Assembly (NCBI RefSeq): GCF_900090305.1
Contig: NZ_LT607751.1
Span: forward strand, 2,480,001 to 2,544,000
DNA: 64,000 bases
Origin: Micromonospora siamensis
GTDB taxonomy: Bacteria; Actinomycetota; Actinomycetes; Mycobacteriales; Micromonosporaceae
Direction: 5' to 3'
In this document: one piece after another, positions 45,236 through 54,016 of the stretch
Layout of the letters: every line of letters starts with the position of its first letter
Position numbering within the stretch: the first letter of the stretch is position 1
Made by a program: the position numbers and the translations under genes
The notes under the pieces: model-generated
Seen by the model: only the letters and a program-made list of their open reading frames with translations
Database searches by the model: none
What the model was told of the DNA's origin: nothing

Positions 45236-46873
45236 GTGCGACCGGCCGGGACGCGCTTCGCCCTGCTGCTGGCGCTGGCCGCCCTGCTGCCCGCGCTGGA
45301 GGCGGCGATCCTGGCCGCCCTGCACTTCCGGGCGGCGCTGGGCCTGGCGCCGCAGCTCACCGCCGTGCGCCCGTACGCCTCGTACCACGACCTGCGCTGG
45401 GTGCTGGTCTACCACAACTCCTGGCCCGGGTTCGTGGCCGAGTTCCTGGCGGCCACCGCGCTGCGCGGGCTGCTCTCCTCGGCGCTGGTGGCGCTGGCCT
45501 GGCCGGCCGGGGTGGACCGGCCCGCGGGGCGCTGGCTGGTCCGGCGCAACCTCGAGGTCGCGCTCCTGTCCAACCTGGTGATCTCACCCTGGGCGGCGCT
45601 CTCCGTGGCCGCCGCGGGGGTCGCGCTCTCCTGGTACCTGTTCGCCTCGCTGCTGCCGTTGATCTTCCTGGCCCCGTTCCTGCAGCGGGGCGGAGTGGTG
45701 GACCACTGGTGGCGTGGGCTGCCCTCGACCGAGCTGGTCGGCTGGTCGCTGCTCAACGTCGTGGTCCTCACCCTGGCCGGGGCGGTCACCTCGGCGGGCG
45801 CCGGCTGGTGGGCGGTTCCGGTGGCGATGCTGGCCGGTGCGGCCAACGGGTTGCTGTGGCAGCGGACGGTGCGCGCCGCCGTCCTGCCGTCGCGGGTGCG
45901 GTGGCGGCGGGTGCCGGTCACCCCGGTGGCGTTCCTGCTGGCGCTGCTGATGCCGCTGGCCGCGCAGGGGGTCATCGGCATCACCGCCGGTGGTTCCGGT
46001 GAGTGGCGCCCACCGGTGTTCAGCCAGAACCTGCCCGAGCGGGTGGCCCACGCGGTGATCGCCCTGGCCGGCTACGACTCCACCTACGACGGCCGCCCGG
46101 CGGCGGATCCGCGGGTGGAGCGCTACTCCTACCGGGGCCTGGACGGGCAGGACCGGCCGTTGCCGTACCAGAGCGTCGACACCCACCAGTCGCTCGGGCG
46201 CAGCGCCGAGCTGCTCTCCGCACACGTCGACGCCCTGCACCGGCGGACCGGCCTGCCGGTGGCGCTGATCGGGCAGAGCGAGGGCGCCATGGTGGCCCGC
46301 ACGTACCTGGAGCTGCGACCCCGGTCGCCGGTGGACACGGTGCTGCTGTTCAGCCCGCTGGTCCGGCCGGGCCGGGCGTACTACCCACCCGCTGCGGCGA
46401 CCAGCGGGTGGGGTCTGGCCGCCGGGTGGGAGCTGCGCGGCCTCTTCGCGGCGACCAACCTCGTACGCCGGGTGAGGGACGACCCCGACGAGCCGTTCGT
46501 CCGGTCGATCCTCGACAACGCGCCGTTCTACCGCACCCGGATGCTCTGCCCGGTGCCCGGGGTGGTCATGGTGGCCTTCCTGCCGACCGTGACCGCGGCG
46601 GAGGCGCCACCGGGGGAGTACAGCGGCATCCCGGTCTTCCAGGTGCCCGCCTTCCACGGCGGGGTGATCGGTCGTACCGTCGCCCAGGAACGGCTGATCG
46701 AGGCGCTCTCGGGGGAACGGGCGGTACGGCTGCGGCGGCCCGAGTACGCCCCGCTCCAGCGGTTGGCGGCGGCCTGGCAGGCGCCGCCGCTCCCGCTGTC
46801 GGTGAATCCGGCCTGGTCGAAGGCCCCGTACGAGGATCCGGCGTTCACCGGTCGGGTCTGCCGGCGCCGGTGA
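45236..46873 (+). CDS. Membrane protein fused to an alpha/beta-hydrolase-like domain
   Basis: 545 residues. The N-terminal half has about six membrane helices (for example FALLLALAALLPALEAAILA, LEVALLSNLVISPWAAL, ELVGWSLLNVVVLTLAGAV, VTPVAFLLALLMPLAAQGV). The C-terminal half is soluble, with a nucleophile elbow IGQSEGAMVA and a histidine in VFQVPAFHGGVIG, consistent with a hydrolase fold facing outside or inside. GAGGAGG precedes the GTG. A lipase or esterase role on envelope lipids is only a guess. Confidence 0.7.
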   Translation: MRPAGTRFALLLALAALLPALEAAILAALHFRAALGLAPQLTAVRPYASYHDLRWVLVYHNSWPGFVAEFLAATALRGLLSSALVALAWPAGVDRPAGRWLVRRNLEVALLSNLVISPWAALSVAAAGVALSWYLFASLLPLIFLAPFLQRGGVVDHWWRGLPSTELVGWSLLNVVVLTLAGAVTSAGAGWWAVPVAMLAGAANGLLWQRTVRAAVLPSRVRWRRVPVTPVAFLLALLMPLAAQGVIGITAGGSGEWRPPVFSQNLPERVAHAVIALAGYDSTYDGRPAADPRVERYSYRGLDGQDRPLPYQSVDTHQSLGRSAELLSAHVDALHRRTGLPVALIGQSEGAMVARTYLELRPRSPVDTVLLFSPLVRPGRAYYPPAAATSGWGLAAGWELRGLFAATNLVRRVRDDPDEPFVRSILDNAPFYRTRMLCPVPGVVMVAFLPTVTAAEAPPGEYSGIPVFQVPAFHGGVIGRTVAQERLIEALSGERAVRLRRPEYAPLQRLAAAWQAPPLPLSVNPAWSKAPYEDPAFTGRVCRRR

Positions 46874-46876
46874 CCG

Positions 46877-47305
46877 TCATCCGGGGCGCCGTGCGGGAGC
46901 GCCCCGGTTGCGGAGCAGGATCGTGACGGCGCCCAGGTGCAGCCCGAGGGCGAGCACGCCGTGCAGCGGGTCGAACGGCAGGAACATCGCGTCGAGGGCG
47001 ATCGCGCCGGTGACCACGCCGAGGCCGGCCAGCACCGCCCAGGTCCGGCCGGTGGCGAGCAGCAGCCCGGTGAGCAGGACGGCCACCCCGGCGAGGAGGT
47101 GCGCCCGGGTCCAGCCGGTCGTCCGCAGCTCCACCATGCCCTGGCCGGTCATCACCACGTACGGGTTGACGGTTTCCAGCCCGAGGTAGCTGAGCACGTC
47201 GGCGAGGCCGGCCGTGGCCACCAGCGCCCCGGCGAGCAGCGCCGGCCGGCGGGGGACCGCGAACCGGCCGACGGGCGCGCCGTCGGGGAGCCGCCGCCTC
47301 GCCAT
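46877..47305 (-). CDS. Four-helix membrane protein (DUF7144-like)
   Basis: 142 residues with four hydrophobic segments: ALLAGALVATAGLADVLSYL, RAHLLAGVAVLLTGLLLATG, WAVLAGLGVVTGAIALDAMF and GVLALGLHLGAVTILL. The pattern resembles the small DUF7144 membrane family, but the match is tentative. The ATG at 47305 has GGAGG 8 nt upstream. Its stop lies 3 bp from that of the convergent hydrolase gene. Confidence 0.65.
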   Translation of the reverse strand: MARRRLPDGAPVGRFAVPRRPALLAGALVATAGLADVLSYLGLETVNPYVVMTGQGMVELRTTGWTRAHLLAGVAVLLTGLLLATGRTWAVLAGLGVVTGAIALDAMFLPFDPLHGVLALGLHLGAVTILLRNRGAPARRPG

Positions 47306-47423
47306 CCGTCCCACCTCCGGTTCGCGCCGAGCCGCCGTCGGCGCGGCGGGTCCACCTCAGAGGCTAGGCCGCGGTGGGTCGGGCGCGGGCCGGCTTGGCC
47401 CGGCTGCCGGTGGGGTGCCGGCC

Positions 47424-48203
47424 TCAGGCGGCCGGGGCGGATCCGGCGGACGGCACCCGGTCCCCACGGGTGTGGCGCAGCATCAGCACACCGTCCGCGG
47501 CGGCCAGCACGTGCCGCAGGCCCAGCTGCCGGGGTGCACTGGCGTCCCCGGCGGTGATCCGCCCCGGCCCGGCGCCGGCCAGCAGGGGGGCGACGGTGAG
47601 GCAGAGCTCGTCGACCAGGTCGGCGGCGGTGAGCGCGCCGAACAGGTGCGGGCCGCCCTCGCAGAGCAGTTCGGCGAGGCCGCGCCGGCGCAGCTCGGCC
47701 AGCCCGGCGGCGAGGTCGACGTCGGCGCCGCAGCGGACCAGGTCGGCGACGTCGGTCAGCCCGGCAGGCGGTTCGGCGTCGTCGCGGGTGAGCACGATCG
47801 GCCGGACCGGCGCGTCGGCGAAGCACGCCTGGGCCGGGTCGAGATCCAGTGATCCGGAGACCACGACCAGGGTGGGATATTCGGTCAGCCCGTGCTCGCG
47901 CCGCCAGGCACGGCGCTGCTCGTTGAGCCGTACGGCCCGGTAGCCCTCGTGCCGCAGGGTGCCGGCGGCCACCAGCAGCCCGTCGCAGAGCATCCGCAGC
48001 AGGCCGAAGACGCGCTTGTCCGGCTCGCCGGAGAGTCCTTCGGAATAGCCGTCGAGGGTGACCGCGCCGTCGAGACTGGACACGAAGTTGACCCGCAGGT
48101 GGGGGCGCCCGGCCCGGCCGTAGAGCGCGGTCAGCTCCGGGTCGGTCAGCGGCGCCCCGTCGGGCTGCGGCCAGGCCCGGACGATCGGGATTCCGACGCT
48201 CAT
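47424..48203 (-). CDS. Pyrimidine reductase family protein (RibD C-terminal domain)
   Basis: 259 residues with the RibD-C fold: RVNFVSSLDGAVTLDG, the NADPH-contacting GLLRMLCDGLLVAAGTLRHEGY, and the end motif LCEGGPHLFGALTAADLVDE. It resembles the reductase half of riboflavin synthesis, but stand-alone actinobacterial forms are of uncertain substrate. The ATG overlaps the stop of a 39-codon gene (ATGA), so the two are coupled. Confidence 0.85.
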   Translation of the reverse strand: MSVGIPIVRAWPQPDGAPLTDPELTALYGRAGRPHLRVNFVSSLDGAVTLDGYSEGLSGEPDKRVFGLLRMLCDGLLVAAGTLRHEGYRAVRLNEQRRAWRREHGLTEYPTLVVVSGSLDLDPAQACFADAPVRPIVLTRDDAEPPAGLTDVADLVRCGADVDLAAGLAELRRRGLAELLCEGGPHLFGALTAADLVDELCLTVAPLLAGAGPGRITAGDASAPRQLGLRHVLAAADGVLMLRHTRGDRVPSAGSAPAA

Positions 48204-48319
48204 CCGCCGGCCGGACCCGTCACCGGAGGGGTGGGTTCGGGGGTACGGTGCTGGCAGTCGCACCACTTCCGACCGGGACACTCGTCGTGCCGCCGCTCCC
48301 GGCACGCTCGGCAGATCAT
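48200..48319 (-). CDS. Small cysteine-rich protein, 39 residues, coupled to the pyrimidine reductase
   Basis: It encodes MICRACRERRHDECPG followed by RKWCDCQHR and a proline-rich tail. Five cysteines and two histidines (CxxC, H..C, CxC..H) look like a metal-binding knuckle. TAGGCT lies 6 nt before the ATG (leaderless), and the TGA overlaps the reductase ATG. I recall similar tiny proteins (H-D-E/D-C-P-G and WCDCQH) in other actinobacteria, which supports it as a real gene. The function is unknown. Confidence 0.65.
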   Translation of the reverse strand: MICRACRERRHDECPGRKWCDCQHRTPEPTPPVTGPAGG

Positions 48320-48325
48320 GCCGGC

Positions 48326-48331
48326 AGCCTA
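48326..48331 (-). promoter_or_regulatory. -10 box of the 39-residue gene (leaderless)
   Basis: TAGGCT on the minus strand with 6 nt to the ATG at 48319. It would also transcribe the reductase gene. Confidence 0.45.
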
Positions 48332-48353
48332 TGCGGTGGCGGGAGGGGGCAGC

Positions 48354-48899
48354 ATGCCGCGTCAGATCTTCCAGCTGAAGGTGTCCCTGGCCGGCGTGCG
48401 CCCGCCGGTGTGGCGGCGGGTGCTGGTGCCCGGCGGCTTCACCCTGGACCGGCTGCACCGGGTGGTGCAGTACGCGATGGGCTGGCGGGACTGTCACCTG
48501 CACTGCTTCGAGATCGACGGGGTCGCGTACGGCGAACCGGACCCCGACGGTGAGCTGGCGCTCCGGGACGAGTTGGACGTCCGGCTCGACGCGGTGGCGG
48601 GCAAGGGCAGCCGGTTGCACTACACCTATGACTTCGGTGACTGGTGGGAGCACGACCTGCTGGTCGAGGACGTGGTCGCGGCGGACCCGGAGCAGCGCTA
48701 CCCGTCCTGCTCGGACGGCGCGCGGGCGTGCCCGCCCGAGGAGGTCGGCGGGCCGGCCGGTTACCTGCGGCTGCTGGCCGCGTCGACCGATCCCGGGCAT
48801 CCGGAGCACGACCGGCTGCGTGACTGGGCGGGGGAGCGGTTCGACCCGGAGGCCTTCGACGCCGGCCGGGTGAGCACACTGCTGCGTCGCCTCTGCTGA
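48354..48899 (+). CDS. pRiA4b ORF-3 family protein
   Basis: 181 residues of the pRiA4b ORF-3-like family: IFQLKVSLAGVRPPVWRRVL, LDRLHRVVQYAMGW, the beta hairpin LHYTYDFGDWWEHDLLVED and the cysteine-containing end PSCSDGARACPPEEVGG. The function of the family is not established to my knowledge. GGGAGGGGG precedes the ATG. Confidence 0.9.
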   Translation: MPRQIFQLKVSLAGVRPPVWRRVLVPGGFTLDRLHRVVQYAMGWRDCHLHCFEIDGVAYGEPDPDGELALRDELDVRLDAVAGKGSRLHYTYDFGDWWEHDLLVEDVVAADPEQRYPSCSDGARACPPEEVGGPAGYLRLLAASTDPGHPEHDRLRDWAGERFDPEAFDAGRVSTLLRRLC

Positions 48900-48994
48900 C
48901 GCGGGCGGGGCGCCGCCGCACCGAGGGCCCGGCGGTATGTCCGGGATCCGGATGGTGCATCCCGGTCAGCGGATGACCGCGCGCGGTAACGAAA

Positions 48995-49008
48995 TGGGAA
49001 CGCTCCCA
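48995..49008. promoter_or_regulatory. CebR/CelR-type operator 1
   Basis: TGGGAACGCTCCCA, one change from the perfect palindrome TGGGAGCGCTCCCA known for CebR (Streptomyces) and CelR (Thermobifida). It lies 8 bp upstream of a TTGACA -35 box. Confidence 0.75.
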
Positions 49009-49016
49009 CGGCAGTA

Positions 49017-49045
49017 TTGACAGCCACGACACCCCCCGGCAATCT
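49017..49045 (+). promoter_or_regulatory. Promoter of the sugar ABC operon
   Basis: TTGACA at 49017-49022 and CAATCT at 49040-49045, 17 nt apart. Operator 2 follows the -10 directly and operator 1 precedes the -35, so a repressor dimer on each would block the polymerase. Confidence 0.45.
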
Positions 49046-49047
49046 CA

Positions 49048-49061
49048 TGGGAGCGCTCCCG
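49048..49061. promoter_or_regulatory. CebR/CelR-type operator 2
   Basis: TGGGAGCGCTCCCG, one change from the consensus. Its centre is 53 bp from that of operator 1, about five helical turns. It overlaps the expected transcription start. Confidence 0.8.
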
Positions 49062-49176
49062 GGGGTGACGCGGGTCTCTCCGCCCACCGCCCCCGGCCCG
49101 CCGCCGGCCCCGTCGGCGGCGGTCGCGCACGCAGCAACCCCCCACCACACCCAGCCTCACCGAAAGAGGGGTCAGG

Positions 49177-50493
49177 ATGAGCGTCCCAATCCGTCGCCGG
49201 CGGTTCGCGGCCATCGCGCTCGCATCCGTCGCGGTGCTCGCCACCGCCACCGCCTGCGGCGACGACTCGTCGGACAGCGGCAGCAGCAGTGACGGCCCGG
49301 TGAACCTGGTCGTCGACGTCTTCGGCGACCAGGGCTTCGGCTACGACGAGCTCTACAAGCAGTACGAGGCCGAGCACCCGAACGTCAAGATCACCGAGCG
49401 CGGCAAGGGGCTCGGCCTCGGCGACTACAACACCCGGCTGACCCAGCAGATCACCGCCGGCGCCGGTGCCGGTGACATCGTCGCCCTCGAGGAGGGCACG
49501 ATCGTCCAGTTCTACGCCCAGGCCGACAAGTTCGTGAACCTGGCCGACCACGGCGCGAACGACCTGAAGGGCAACTTCCTGCCCTGGAAGTGGGAGCAGG
49601 GCTCGACCCCGGACGGCAAGGTGCTCGGCCTCGGCACCGACGTCGGCTCGATGGCGGTCTGCTACCGCAGCGACCTGTTCAAGGCCGCCGGTCTGCCCAC
49701 CGACCGGGAGAAGGTCGGCGAGCTCTGGCCCACCTGGGACCAGTTCATCGCCACCGGGCAGAAGTTCGCCACTGCCGACAAGAAGCACAAGTTCGTCGAC
49801 TCGGCGACCAACTTCTACAACGTGGTGCTGATGCAGACCGCGGGCCAGGGCACCGGCTACACCTACTTCGACAAGAGCAACAAGCTGGTGATCGGCGAGA
49901 ACCCGGACGTGCAGTCGTCGTTCAACCTGACCACCAAGATGGTCAGCGCGGGGCTGTCCAACAACCTGAAGTCCTTCTCCAACGAGTGGAACGCCGGGTT
50001 CAAGAACGCCACCTTCGCCACCATCGCCTGCCCGGCCTGGATGACCGGTGTCATCAAGGGGCAGGCCGGTGACGCGGCGGCCGGCAAGTGGGACGTGGCC
50101 AAGGCGCCGGGCAACGGCGGCAACTGGGGCGGCTCCTTCCTGGCGGTGCCGAAGTCGAGCAAGCACGCCAAGGAGGCCGCCGAGCTGGCGAAGTTCCTGA
50201 CCAGCGCCAAGGGGCAGACCGAGGCGTTCAAGAAGGTCGGGAACCTGCCGTCCTCGCCGCAGGCGCTGGCCGACCCGGCGGTCGTCGACTCGACCAACGA
50301 GTACTTCTCCAACGCCCCCGTCGGCAAGATCTTCGGCACCGGCGCCAGCGACCTGAAGCCGGTCTACCTGGGCCCGAAGAACCAGGCGGTGCGGGACGCG
50401 GTCGAGAACGCGCTGCGCAGTGTGGAGCAGGGCAAGGCGGCGGACGCCGCCTGGCAGGACGCGCTGCGCAACGGCCAGGCGGCGGGCAAGTAG
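49177..50493 (+). CDS. cebE: Sugar ABC transporter substrate-binding lipoprotein (cellobiose type)
   Basis: 438 residues. The lipobox TATAC anchors the protein outside the membrane. The mature part is a family-1 solute-binding protein with NLVVDVFGDQGFGYDELYKQ, GTDVGSMAVCYRSDLFKAAG and the end EQGKAADAAWQDALRNGQ. With the two permeases, GH1 enzyme and CebR boxes it most likely binds cellobiose or cellodextrins (inference from operon). The ATPase (MsiK in Streptomyces) is not encoded here. A 20-bp hairpin separates it from the permease genes. Confidence 0.82.
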   Translation: MSVPIRRRRFAAIALASVAVLATATACGDDSSDSGSSSDGPVNLVVDVFGDQGFGYDELYKQYEAEHPNVKITERGKGLGLGDYNTRLTQQITAGAGAGDIVALEEGTIVQFYAQADKFVNLADHGANDLKGNFLPWKWEQGSTPDGKVLGLGTDVGSMAVCYRSDLFKAAGLPTDREKVGELWPTWDQFIATGQKFATADKKHKFVDSATNFYNVVLMQTAGQGTGYTYFDKSNKLVIGENPDVQSSFNLTTKMVSAGLSNNLKSFSNEWNAGFKNATFATIACPAWMTGVIKGQAGDAAAGKWDVAKAPGNGGNWGGSFLAVPKSSKHAKEAAELAKFLTSAKGQTEAFKKVGNLPSSPQALADPAVVDSTNEYFSNAPVGKIFGTGASDLKPVYLGPKNQAVRDAVENALRSVEQGKAADAAWQDALRNGQAAGK

Positions 50494-50505
50494 CCGCACG
50501 GCCCC

Positions 50506-50593
50506 GCACGGGTGGCGCCGGCCGGGCTCCCCGGTCGGCGCCACCCGTGCCCATGCGTCGGAGCCCGTGATCCGGCGCCGCCGCGGCGGCGCC
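50506..50593 (+). terminator. Intra-operon hairpins after cebE
   Basis: A 20-bp stem with one G-T pair (50506-50525 with 50531-50550, 5-nt loop), then a perfect 20-bp palindrome (50574-50593). In binding-protein operons such structures lower read-through or protect the upstream mRNA, so more binding protein than permease is made. It could act as a partial terminator. Confidence 0.6.
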
Positions 50594-50613
50594 ACTCACC
50601 TGAAGGAACGCCC

Positions 50614-51603
50614 ATGAGCTTCCCGCTCGACACCGCCGCCCCACCCGGCCCCGCCCGGCCACCGGAGACCCCCGCGGCACACCGGCGCCGTCCGGTCGGC
50701 CGCACGCTCAACCGACTCGACGTCAGGTACACCCCCTACCTGTTCGTCCTGCCGTTCTTCGTCATCTTCGCGATCTTCGGCCTCTACCCGATCGCCTACA
50801 CGTTCTGGATCGCGCTGACCGACCGTTCGCCGCTCAACTCCACGATCAGCTTCGTCGGCCTGGACAACTTCGTCGAGCTGCTCACCGACGACCCCCAGTT
50901 CTGGAACGCGGTGCTGAACACCTTCGGGATGTTCGCCCTCTCCACCGTGCCGCAGCTGCTCCTGGCGCTGGTGCTGGCCAACGCGCTGAACCGGAAGCTG
51001 CGCGCCCAGACGTTCTTCCGGATGGCCATCGCCATGCCGATCATCACCTCCACCGCCGTCGTGGCGCTGATCTTCTCGATGATCTACGCCAAGGAGTTCG
51101 GGCTCGTCAACTGGGTGCTCGACACCGTCGGCCTGGATCCGATCGACTGGCGGGCGAACCGCTTCGCCTCCTGGTTCGCCATCTCCACCATGGTCGACTG
51201 GCGGTGGGTGGGCTACAACGCCCTGATCTACCTCGCCGCCATGCAGTCGATCAGCAAGGACGTGTACGAGGCGGCGTCGCTCGACGGTGCCTCCCGCCGC
51301 CGCCAGTTCTGGTCGATCACCATCCCGCAGCTCCGCCCGACGATCATCTTCACGCTGATCATCTCCACCATCGGCGGACTGCAACTCTTCACCGAGCCGT
51401 TGATGTTCACCAGCGGCGCCGGCGCCCTCAGCGGTGGCACGGAGGGGCAGTTCCAGACCATCACCATGTACCTGCTCGACGTGATGAACCAGCGCTTCCG
51501 CTGGGGGTACGCCGGCGCGGTCGCGCTCGTGCTGTTCTTCCTCATCGCGCTGATGTCGACGGTGAACTACCTGCTGGCCCGCCGGATCAGCTCGGACAAG
51601 TGA
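50614..51603 (+). CDS. cebF: Sugar ABC transporter permease 1 (CebF type)
   Basis: 329 residues, MalF-like with six membrane helices: the first is YLFVLPFFVIFAIFGLYPIA, and the last is GAVALVLFFLIALMSTVNYL. The EAA loop is YEAASLDGASRRRQFWSIT. It pairs with CebG to form the channel. GAAGGAA precedes the ATG. Confidence 0.85.
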   Translation: MSFPLDTAAPPGPARPPETPAAHRRRPVGRTLNRLDVRYTPYLFVLPFFVIFAIFGLYPIAYTFWIALTDRSPLNSTISFVGLDNFVELLTDDPQFWNAVLNTFGMFALSTVPQLLLALVLANALNRKLRAQTFFRMAIAMPIITSTAVVALIFSMIYAKEFGLVNWVLDTVGLDPIDWRANRFASWFAISTMVDWRWVGYNALIYLAAMQSISKDVYEAASLDGASRRRQFWSITIPQLRPTIIFTLIISTIGGLQLFTEPLMFTSGAGALSGGTEGQFQTITMYLLDVMNQRFRWGYAGAVALVLFFLIALMSTVNYLLARRISSDK

Positions 51604-51613
51604 GGTTGCGCAG

Positions 51614-52513
51614 ATGACGACCACCACGCTCCGCCCGCCCGTACGTCCGCCGGCCGGACCGGCCCGGACCGCGCACCGGGCCGACAAGCTCTGGAAGGCC
51701 ACCCCGCTGACCTGGTTCGGCCTCGTCCTCGGGGTGATCCTCTCGCTCTTCCCGTTCTACTGGATGATCGTGATCGCCTCGCGGACCAACGACGCCGCGA
51801 ACTCGTGGCCGCCGCCCTTCCTGCCCGGCGGCAAGCTCGGCGAGAACGTCCAGCGGGTCCTCGCCAACGGCGACGCCAACATCGTCAAGGGTCTGCTGAA
51901 CTCGTTCCTGGTCTCCGGCACGATCACCGTGGCCACCGTCTTCTTCGGCTCGCTGGCCGGCTTCGCCTTCGCCAAGCTGCGCTTCCGGGGCAAGAACGCG
52001 CTGCTGCTGGTCATCCTGACGTCGATGATGGTGCCGATCCAGCTGGGCGTGCTGCCGCTGTACATCCTGATGGCCAAGCTGGAGTGGCTGAACACCATGC
52101 CGTCGGTCACCGTGCCGTTCCTGATCGGCGGCTTCGGCATCTTCATGATGCGCCAGTACGCCGAGCAGGCCGTGCCGAACGAGCTGATCGAGGCGGCCCG
52201 GGTCGACGGCTGCTCCACCTGGCGGGTGTACTGGCACGTGGTGGCGCCGGCCCTGCGCCCCGCCGCCGCGGTACTCGGCCTACTGACCTTCATGGAGCAG
52301 TGGAACCAGTTCTTCTGGCCGTTCGTGGTGCTGGCCGACCCGGCCAACCCGACCGTGCAGATCTCGCTGCGCAGCCTGAACACCGCCTACTTCGCCGACA
52401 ACTCGCAGATCTTCGCCGGTACGTTGATCGCCACCCTGCCCCTGTTCATCGTCTTCGTCCTGTTCGGCCGCCAGATCATCGGCGGCATCATGGAAGGTGC
52501 CGTGAAGTCTTGA
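51614..52513 (+). CDS. cebG: Sugar ABC transporter permease 2 (CebG type)
   Basis: 299 residues, MalG-like with six helices, from [19 protein letters not shown] to [19 protein letters not shown]. The EAA motif is [19 protein letters not shown]. It starts 11 bp after cebF and its stop overlaps the start of the glucosidase gene (TTGA). Confidence 0.85.
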   Translation: MTTTTLRPPVRPPAGPARTAHRADKLWKATPLTWFGLVLGVILSLFPFYWMIVIASRTNDAANSWPPPFLPGGKLGENVQRVLANGDANIVKGLLNSFLVSGTITVATVFFGSLAGFAFAKLRFRGKNALLLVILTSMMVPIQLGVLPLYILMAKLEWLNTMPSVTVPFLIGGFGIFMMRQYAEQAVPNELIEAARVDGCSTWRVYWHVVAPALRPAAAVLGLLTFMEQWNQFFWPFVVLADPANPTVQISLRSLNTAYFADNSQIFAGTLIATLPLFIVFVLFGRQIIGGIMEGAVKS

Positions 52514-53934
52514 GCAATCCGGAGAGCCCGCACGGTGTCGACGTCCTCGACCAGGGCCCGGCGCTGCAGTTCCCGCCCGGCTTCCTCTGGGGGGCGGCCA
52601 CCGCCGCGTACCAGATCGAGGGGGCGGCGACCGAGGACGGCCGGACCCCGTCGATCTGGGACACGTTCAGCCACACCCCGGGCCGCACCGTGGCCGGGCA
52701 CACCGGCGACGTGGCCTGCGACCACTACCACCGGATGCCCGACGACGTGCGGCTGATGGCCGAGCTGGGGCTGAAGTCGTACCGGTTCTCGGTCTCCTGG
52801 CCCCGGGTGCAGCCCGGCGGTTCCGGCCCGGCCAACCAGCGCGGCCTGGACTTCTACCGCCGCCTGGTGGACGAGCTGCTGGCCAACGGCATCGAGCCGT
52901 GGCTGACCCTCTACCACTGGGACCTGCCGCAGCCGTTGGAGGACGCCGGCGGCTGGCCGGCCCGGGACACCGCGGGCCGGTTCGCCGACTACGCCGAGCT
53001 GGTCGCCGACGCGCTCGGCGACCGGGTGACCTACTGGACCACGCTGAACGAGCCATGGTGCTCGGCCTTCCTCGGCTACGGCTCCGGCGTGCACGCGCCG
53101 GGACGCACCGACGGGGCCGACGCCGTCCGGGCCGGGCACCACCTGATGCTCGGTCACGGGCTGGCCGTCCGGGCGCTGCGGGCGTCCCGCCCCACCGCGC
53201 AGCTCGGGGTGACGGTCAACCTCTATCCGGTCGACCCGGCCACCGACGCCCCCGCCGACGCCGACGCGGCCCGCCGGATCGACGGCCTGATGAACCGGTT
53301 CTTCCTGGACCCGATCCTGCGCGGGTCGTACCCGGCGGACCTGCGCGCCGACCTGCGGCAGGTCACCGACTTCGGGCACGTCCGCGACGGCGACCTGCCG
53401 ATCATCTCCAGCCCGCTGGACCTGGTCGGGGTCAACTACTACAGCCGGCACGTGGTGGCCGCGGCGGAGCCGGGGGCGGTGCCCGACCCGACGCCGTCCT
53501 GCTGGCCCGGCAGCGAGGACGTCCGCTTCGTCGAGCGGGGCTTCCCGGTCACCGACATGCAGTGGGAGATCGACGCCCCGGGGCTGCAGGAGACCCTCCA
53601 GCGGGTGCACCGGGACTACACCGACCTGCCGATCTACGTCACCGAGAACGGCTCGGCCTTCGTCGACACGGTGGTCGACGACTCCGTCGACGACACCGAC
53701 CGGCTGGCGTACTTCGACGGGCACCTGCGCGCCGCGCACGCCGCCATCGAGGCCGGGGTGCCGCTGAAGGGCTACTTCGCCTGGTCGTTGCTGGACAACT
53801 TCGAGTGGTCCTGGGGCTACACCAAGCGCTTCGGAATGGTCCGCGTCGACTACGACAATCAGGCACGAATCCCCAAGTCCAGCGCCCGGTGGTACGCCGA
53901 GGTGATCCGACGCAACGGTCTGGCCGCACAATAG
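52510..53934 (+). CDS. bglC: GH1 beta-glucosidase
   Basis: 474 residues, the full length of a GH1 enzyme. The N-terminal motif is [14 protein letters not shown], the acid/base Glu181 is in TTLNEPW, and the nucleophile Glu379 is in YVTENGSAF. There is no signal peptide, so it acts inside the cell on imported cellobiose. The only reasonable start is a TTG at 52510 that overlaps the cebG stop (TTGA), giving coupling and probably weak initiation. The same arrangement occurs in Streptomyces ceb operons. Confidence 0.92.
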   Translation: MSNPESPHGVDVLDQGPALQFPPGFLWGAATAAYQIEGAATEDGRTPSIWDTFSHTPGRTVAGHTGDVACDHYHRMPDDVRLMAELGLKSYRFSVSWPRVQPGGSGPANQRGLDFYRRLVDELLANGIEPWLTLYHWDLPQPLEDAGGWPARDTAGRFADYAELVADALGDRVTYWTTLNEPWCSAFLGYGSGVHAPGRTDGADAVRAGHHLMLGHGLAVRALRASRPTAQLGVTVNLYPVDPATDAPADADAARRIDGLMNRFFLDPILRGSYPADLRADLRQVTDFGHVRDGDLPIISSPLDLVGVNYYSRHVVAAAEPGAVPDPTPSCWPGSEDVRFVERGFPVTDMQWEIDAPGLQETLQRVHRDYTDLPIYVTENGSAFVDTVVDDSVDDTDRLAYFDGHLRAAHAAIEAGVPLKGYFAWSLLDNFEWSWGYTKRFGMVRVDYDNQARIPKSSARWYAEVIRRNGLAAQ

Positions 53935-53960
53935 GCGCAGAGGCCAGCCAGTAACGGACG

Positions 53961-53992
53961 GCCCGGCACCGGCGCCGATGGAGGTGCCGGGC
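53961..53992 (+). terminator. Hairpin between bglC and the LacI gene
   Basis: GCCCGGCACC (53961-53970) pairs perfectly with GGTGCCGGGC (53983-53992), with a 12-nt loop. It may reduce read-through into cebR. Confidence 0.4.
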
Positions 53993-54016
53993 AGTCCGAC
54001 GTCGGAGGAGCACACG

